Source: Paramecium sonneborni (Eukaryota; Ciliophora; Oligohymenophorea; Peniculida; Parameciidae). Taken from it: DNA of 64,000 nucleotides. Under the pieces are notes generated by a model. That model did not search any database. It worked only from the letters and a program-made list of their open reading frames with translations, and was not told where the DNA came from. Shown one piece after another: positions 59,389 to 64,000 of this stretch. The position numbers were made by a program, and so were the translations under genes. The first letter of the stretch is position 1. Each line of letters starts with the position of its first letter. Location of the stretch: NCBI GenBank assembly GCA_905182985.1, contig CAJJDN010000014.1, forward strand, positions 515,307-579,306. Reading direction: 5' to 3'.

Positions 59389-62300
59389 ATGAAATCATTT
59401 AATCTATAATTTGGAGATAATCGGTAGAATTAGAGAGAAGACATGTTTCTTGCAAGCATTGTTGAAAAAGTGTAATCAGGAAAAATTGGATTGATATCAT
59501 TTATTGATCAAGCCCAATTCATTGATTTGATGGCTTAGAAATACAAAAAGAAAGCAAAAGTTTAACCTGTATTCAACAAGATATATGCAGCAATTTAAGT
59601 AAATTTGGCTAAACATAAGCAATCTTAACAAAAGATATAAGAAGTAAGTTATGAGATAAAAACAATATCATCAACAAGACAATTAGGTTATAGAGGGTCT
59701 TTTAATATTTCTAATAAAAGTGGTGCTCTACTGTTACATAAAGATAGTAATTTAAAAGAACATTATACAAATGAATTCAGTGATAAGGAAATTTAGGATT
59801 AGTAAATTACAGATGAAGCAACAAAAACAGAAAGAAGCAAGAGAAATTATAGATTGTCTTAGATTACTTAAGATAAAAATGAAATAAAAGGATTTAAGAC
59901 AATATAAACAAGCCATGATAATACTTAAGATCAATTGTTGAAATAAGATAATTTATCAACAGCAAGGAATGAAAAATAAAATTATAATTTATTGACATAA
60001 GAACATTCAGATTAATCATAATCTTAAATAAAAATGGAATCATAACAATCCTGTTTGATTCCAAGTGAAAGATTAAAGTTTGGATTTAATACAAACTTTA
60101 CCTCTGAAATATCAAATGGATAAGTGTAAAATAAATCTGCAACATTTAATTAATTAAATAATTAATAATAGCCTTTAACATCAAGGAAATAATCAGATGT
60201 CTTATTAAAGTCAATCAAAGCAAATTATCCTTAATAAGCATATTTAATAAGTTAAACAGAAAACAGTTAAAGAAAAACTTTGACTCCAGTTTCACAATAA
60301 AAAATACCATACGGATTATTACCAAATTAAAAGTAAAATGAGATTAATTAATAATAGAAGAATATTAATAAGACAGATACATAGTAGATTATTATTAAAA
60401 CATAAAAAGGTACTCATAAATAATAATAATCATAATAAGATATGAAATAATAGAAAAAAGTGCAGCATAAACAGTATAATTCTTTAGCTGAAAAATAATA
60501 ATAAATAATTGATTAAAATAAAATTTAGCAACAATAACAAATAACATAAGAGACAAGTTTTTGTTAGCAAAATAATTAATAAAGAGATACTAGAGGAAAT
60601 TTGGATGAAAGATAATAAGAAAGTCCTTAATTTTTAAAAACAGATATGATAGAAGATATGATTATAACAAATTCTCCTTAATAATCACATTAAAAAGAAA
60701 TGAGATAAGCAAATACATATAGACCAGATACAAATCCTTTGAATATAAGTGAGCATTCTTTTTAATCTAAGAGACATACCTTAGATTAATATGATATAAA
60801 TTCATTAATGCCTCCTTAATCTTCAAGAACTTTAACTTCAGCCCATAAAGATAAAACAGATTAAAGAAATTCAGTTAGTAATAATTCAGAAACTGATTAA
60901 AAATAACATAAAAATTAGTTGACTGTATCATTTAAAAGAGGATCAAAACGTATGAAATCTCACAATGTTTAAGGAAATGAAATAGAATTTGATTAATAAG
61001 AAGAAGAAAAAAATAGAAGATATTCATAAGAGAGGATATTTAAAAGTGATAACAGATTTGAAAAACTAGAAGAAGATAGATATTAATATACAATTAATAA
61101 TCTAGAATAAACTGGAAGTTCATCTTCATTAAATAACTATGAGAATGAAAATAATAATTAAATTAATATTTAAGTGAGTAGATGTGATAATCAAGAAAAT
61201 ATTATAGAAGAAGAATCTTTGGATGGATCTATGAAATAACATTAAGCAATCTTATATTCAACTCAAGATAGAGTACATCTTAAAATTGGTGATAATTCAT
61301 ATATTCCATAATCTTCTTCTAGAAGTGTAGCAAAATCTAATACTCCTAATACACCTATGGGATCTGTATAACATAGTAATAATGGTACTGTTAATACTAA
61401 TTAAGTTTAAAAGAAAAAGAAATAAACAAATTAACATAAAAGACCTCAATTATCAAACGAATATTCTCAAACCAAGATTTCTATTTAAAAATAAAAATCA
61501 GAAGACAGTTATTATGAAAAAGAATACACAAATGAATCTTCATAAGAACCTGAAAGACCAAGTAGATTAAAACCTAAAAAACTTTAATAAAAATTATAGC
61601 CACCTCCAATCTAAATTTAACTATAAAGGAGAAAATCTTCAGCTTAAGTTTCTCCTATGGATGTAATATATATTTATCTTATTTATATTTAGCCAAGAAA
61701 AGTTGAATAATTAGAGAGAGAAAAACAAAAACAAATTGAATACTAAAAATAAATTGACAGAATGAAATTAGAAAGAGAATTGATGGAATAATATAAAATT
61801 CCTGAGGATATGCCTCTTCCATAAAAAAAATAAATCATTGAGTCTCTTATTGGAGAATTGTGTCATCAACATGATTAAGATGTATAATATTAAGTTTCAT
61901 TATGTAAATTAATATTTATTCTTTAGACAATGAAAGATAAGATTAAATTTAAAATATATAAAAAAATTACGAAGAAAAAATTGATTTTAGATACAATATA
62001 GTAAATAGTTGTTATTATGAAATGGATTATTTATGTGATCATAAATTAAAATTAAAATAAAAAGATTAAGAGGCATAAAAAATTATTCATTTAAAATTTT
62101 AAGATTAACACTATAACAATCAACCAAAATTAAATCTAAATGGAGATAAAGAAGAAGAAGAGGAAGGTTCTCCTTTTAAAAAATAGAGTAAGTTGGTTTG
62201 TAATTTTGATCCAGTTGAAATAGAAAATCAATTGAAGAGAAGATGTGAATTTGTAAATGAAACTGAACTTCTCAAATTTCTTAAATCATTTTAATCTGAA

Positions 62301-62537
62301 TTTGATAAAAAGATTTATCAATGCAATCTCGACTATCCTTTATAAGATTTAAGATAAGATGATAAATAATTCTCTAAAGGACTTATTGCTAGAAATTTCA
62401 AAAGAAAATAAACAAAAAATGTCACATAAAAAATCGAAATTAACAATTATTAAATGGACATGAATAAAATTTAATATGTTAAAGAAAAAGCTACAAAAAT
62501 CTAAAAACTAGGTATATATCTTTTAATGAAATCTTGA
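59389..62537 (+). CDS. 1031-residue Q-rich protein of unknown function
   Basis: 1031 residues. The first ~75 residues look folded (FLASIVEKVQSGKIGLISFI, AQFIDLMAQKYKKK). Then follow about 700 residues of Q/N/S-rich low complexity, largely encoded with TAA and TAG. A charged coiled coil (VEQLEREKQKQIEYQKQIDR) follows the first intron. A more ordered C-terminal part (YEMDYLCDHKLKLKQK, NETELLKFLKSFQSEFDKKI) ends the protein. Introns 61663-61692 (30 nt) and 61904-61926 (23 nt) make the total a multiple of three. No domain recognised; such proteins may phase-separate or act as scaffolds. Confidence 0.7.
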
Positions 62538-62771
62538 AAATTTAAAAAATTATTTCTATTAGTTTAGTAAATATTAATAATATATAATTTAAGAACAAAA
62601 GATTTGTCTTAATAAATTTGAATAAAGAAATTTATAAATTTATTTATTTAAGAAAGTGTAGAAATTGTTATCTCCATTTTATTTTGAATCTAGCAATTTT
62701 TCTTATGAAAAATTTAATATTTTTTTAACCATTTATATAAAAACCTAATCTTTATTATTAATATAATATTA

Positions 62772-63405
62772 ATGACCAATAAATTTCATAAAAAATTATC
62801 CTAGTAGATAGAAGATGATTGTTTATTTATTTCACAGTAAAATTTATTAAAATTAAAGAATACATGATGAATCTTAAGCTTAAAAGGCACTTATTTATCA
62901 AATGCCAAATATCAAATAGTACAAATCAGATTCATAAATTCCTTAATTAAGCACTTTTACCATTCTCTGTAAAATAAGTCCAATTAATCCTCCAGATACT
63001 CCTAGAGAAATTTAAACTTTAAAATTACAATCAGATCAATAAGATCGTAAATAAGTTTAGGCTAATTCAAAATCAACTTTAAGATAAGATGATTCTATAA
63101 TAAGAAAGAATGATAATAATTATTCAATGAAATTAAAAAGAAGGAAACCGATTTTAGTTATTAGGCATTCTAAAAGTTTATAATGTATTAAGAAAGAAAA
63201 ATCAGTTAGATTTCTTTTGGATAAAGATTAAAGTAGTTTTTAATTTTATATTCTCCATAATAATTATATTCAAAAAGGGAAAAAAAACTTGGTAGAAAAT
63301 TGTTCTTTAAAACAGATTGATGAAGATGTATCTCCAAGCAATAATGGAGCGAAGAAGTTATTTGAAAAAATTCATAAAAAGTATGAATCTAAAGTACATT
63401 TCTGA
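62772..63405 (+). CDS. unknown basic protein
   Basis: 203 residues. MTNKFHKKLSQQIEDDCLFI is joined through a 22-nt intron (62837-62858) to HDESQAQKALIYQMPNIKQY and a proline-rich SPINPPDTPREI that resembles a proline-directed kinase target. Then comes a basic stretch (MKLKRRKPILVIRH). An alternative start is the inner ATG at 62902. No family recognised. Confidence 0.5.
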
Positions 63406-63560
63406 ATTTCCTCCCTTGAATTTACTAAGATTTTTAATTTTCAATATTATGATTATTTTTTTTTTGTTAAAGGTTATACTTAGATATTTTAAATTTTATT
63501 GATATATTTTGGTATTTTTAAAAATCACAAGAAAAGAAAATGATTAAATATTATTCAATA

Positions 63561-64000
63561 ATGCAATAATCAAATTTGGATGAATATAAGTAATTCTTGT
63601 TAAATACATTTTAGTGAAGAATTATCTCCTGAAAAACCTATCTAAGAGATTAATAAATACAAACTCACTCCAATCCTTTTGCAAAATACACCACCAAGAA
63701 AACTTCAAGGTGTTCATTCATATTATTCAAAATAAAGTATCAGTCCACTCTCTAACGATGATGAAGGACACTTTGATGATTTTGAAGATCTTTAAGTAAT
63801 GAATAATATTAATGATGACCATATGATTACTGGTTCAAATACTTGTCCAAATTTGACTGATAACAGAAACAAAACTTTAGAATAAGTATAGCTGTCTTAA
63901 GTAAATGTCACTTTTTTATTTTAGTATATGTTTTACTATAAATCAAACTAAAAAATATCTATTCCTCGTGCATCAATATTTAAAATTTAGCATATGACTG
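63561..64000 (+). CDS. unknown gene, 3' end beyond the window
   Basis: ATG at 63561 begins MQQSNLDEYNEELSPEKPIQ; introns 63590-63614 (25 nt) and 63901-63924 (24 nt). The protein is acidic with SP/TP sites (LSPEK, LTPIL, NTPPRK, ISPLS), again suggesting phosphorylation. The frame is still open at 64000. It and the preceding gene share similar proline-directed motifs and a short gap, so they could be exons of one gene, but the TGA at 63403-63405 argues against it. Confidence 0.5.

Noticed and set aside
1..64000. Bacterial or standard-code interpretation
   Set aside because: Under the standard code all frames are fragments; ribosome-binding sites and operons are absent; histone, Rab, kinase and RPL17 genes with short introns prove a ciliate-type eukaryote.
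1..64000. tRNA, rRNA, CRISPR, telomere repeats or transposons
   Set aside because: I looked for cloverleaf-like GC-richer segments, conserved rRNA blocks, regular direct repeats with spacers, GGGGTT/GGGTTT arrays and transposase motifs and saw none.

Overview
This window is ciliate nuclear DNA, most likely a Paramecium macronuclear scaffold. Three observations support this. Recognisable proteins read through only if TAA and TAG are glutamine and TGA is the sole stop. The genes are interrupted by very short GT...AG introns, nearly all 20-32 nt, whose removal restores conserved domains. The DNA is extremely A+T rich with close gene spacing on both strands. All coordinates below include introns; I removed introns by eye, and for most genes checked that the coding length is a multiple of three.

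Layout. 1-7.3 kb: a small secreted Cys-rich protein, a DHHC palmitoyltransferase, a SPATA17-like IQ protein, a C2H2 protein, a B-box/kelch protein and a coiled-coil protein. 7.3-16.9 kb: two unknown proteins, an F-box-like protein, an RCC1 protein, ribosomal protein L17 (uL22), an unresolved gene, an EF-hand protein, a P5-type disulfide isomerase, a Cys/Trp-rich surface protein and a small acidic protein. 17-27.3 kb: a glutamine-amidotransferase-domain protein, an OB-fold candidate, CK2 beta with a coiled-coil gene whose frame runs into it, and several unknowns. 27.4-35.1 kb: an OTU deubiquitinase, a PHD finger protein, an AGC-like kinase and a coiled-coil protein. 36.4-49.1 kb: histone H2A.Z, an unknown, a membrane-anchored secretory protein, a Rab2-like GTPase, a four-pass membrane protein, a GTSF1-like CHHC zinc-finger protein, a double p25-alpha (TPPP) protein and a PX sorting nexin. 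49.6-58.2 kb: one giant Cys-rich multi-pass surface protein. 58.4-64 kb: a small MGC-start protein, a 1031-residue Q-rich protein, and two further unknowns, the last cut by the window edge.

Two single N characters (29437 and 42741) each sit between perfect direct copies (1196 and 1166 nt). These are almost certainly unmerged contig overlaps, not biological duplications, so the repeated genes should be counted once. About six stretches of 0.5-1.4 kb hold no gene I can support.

The genes are not an operon. The themes are ordinary eukaryotic ones: secretory and membrane traffic (DHHC, Rab2, PX nexin, PDI), ubiquitin (OTU, F-box-like, B-box), cilia and microtubules (SPATA17-like, p25-alpha), and chromatin or small-RNA biology (H2A.Z, PHD, GTSF1-like). 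The items most worth following up are the GTSF1-like gene, the open reading continuity from the ESCRT-like gene into CK2 beta, and the amidotransferase with an unrecognised N-terminal half.
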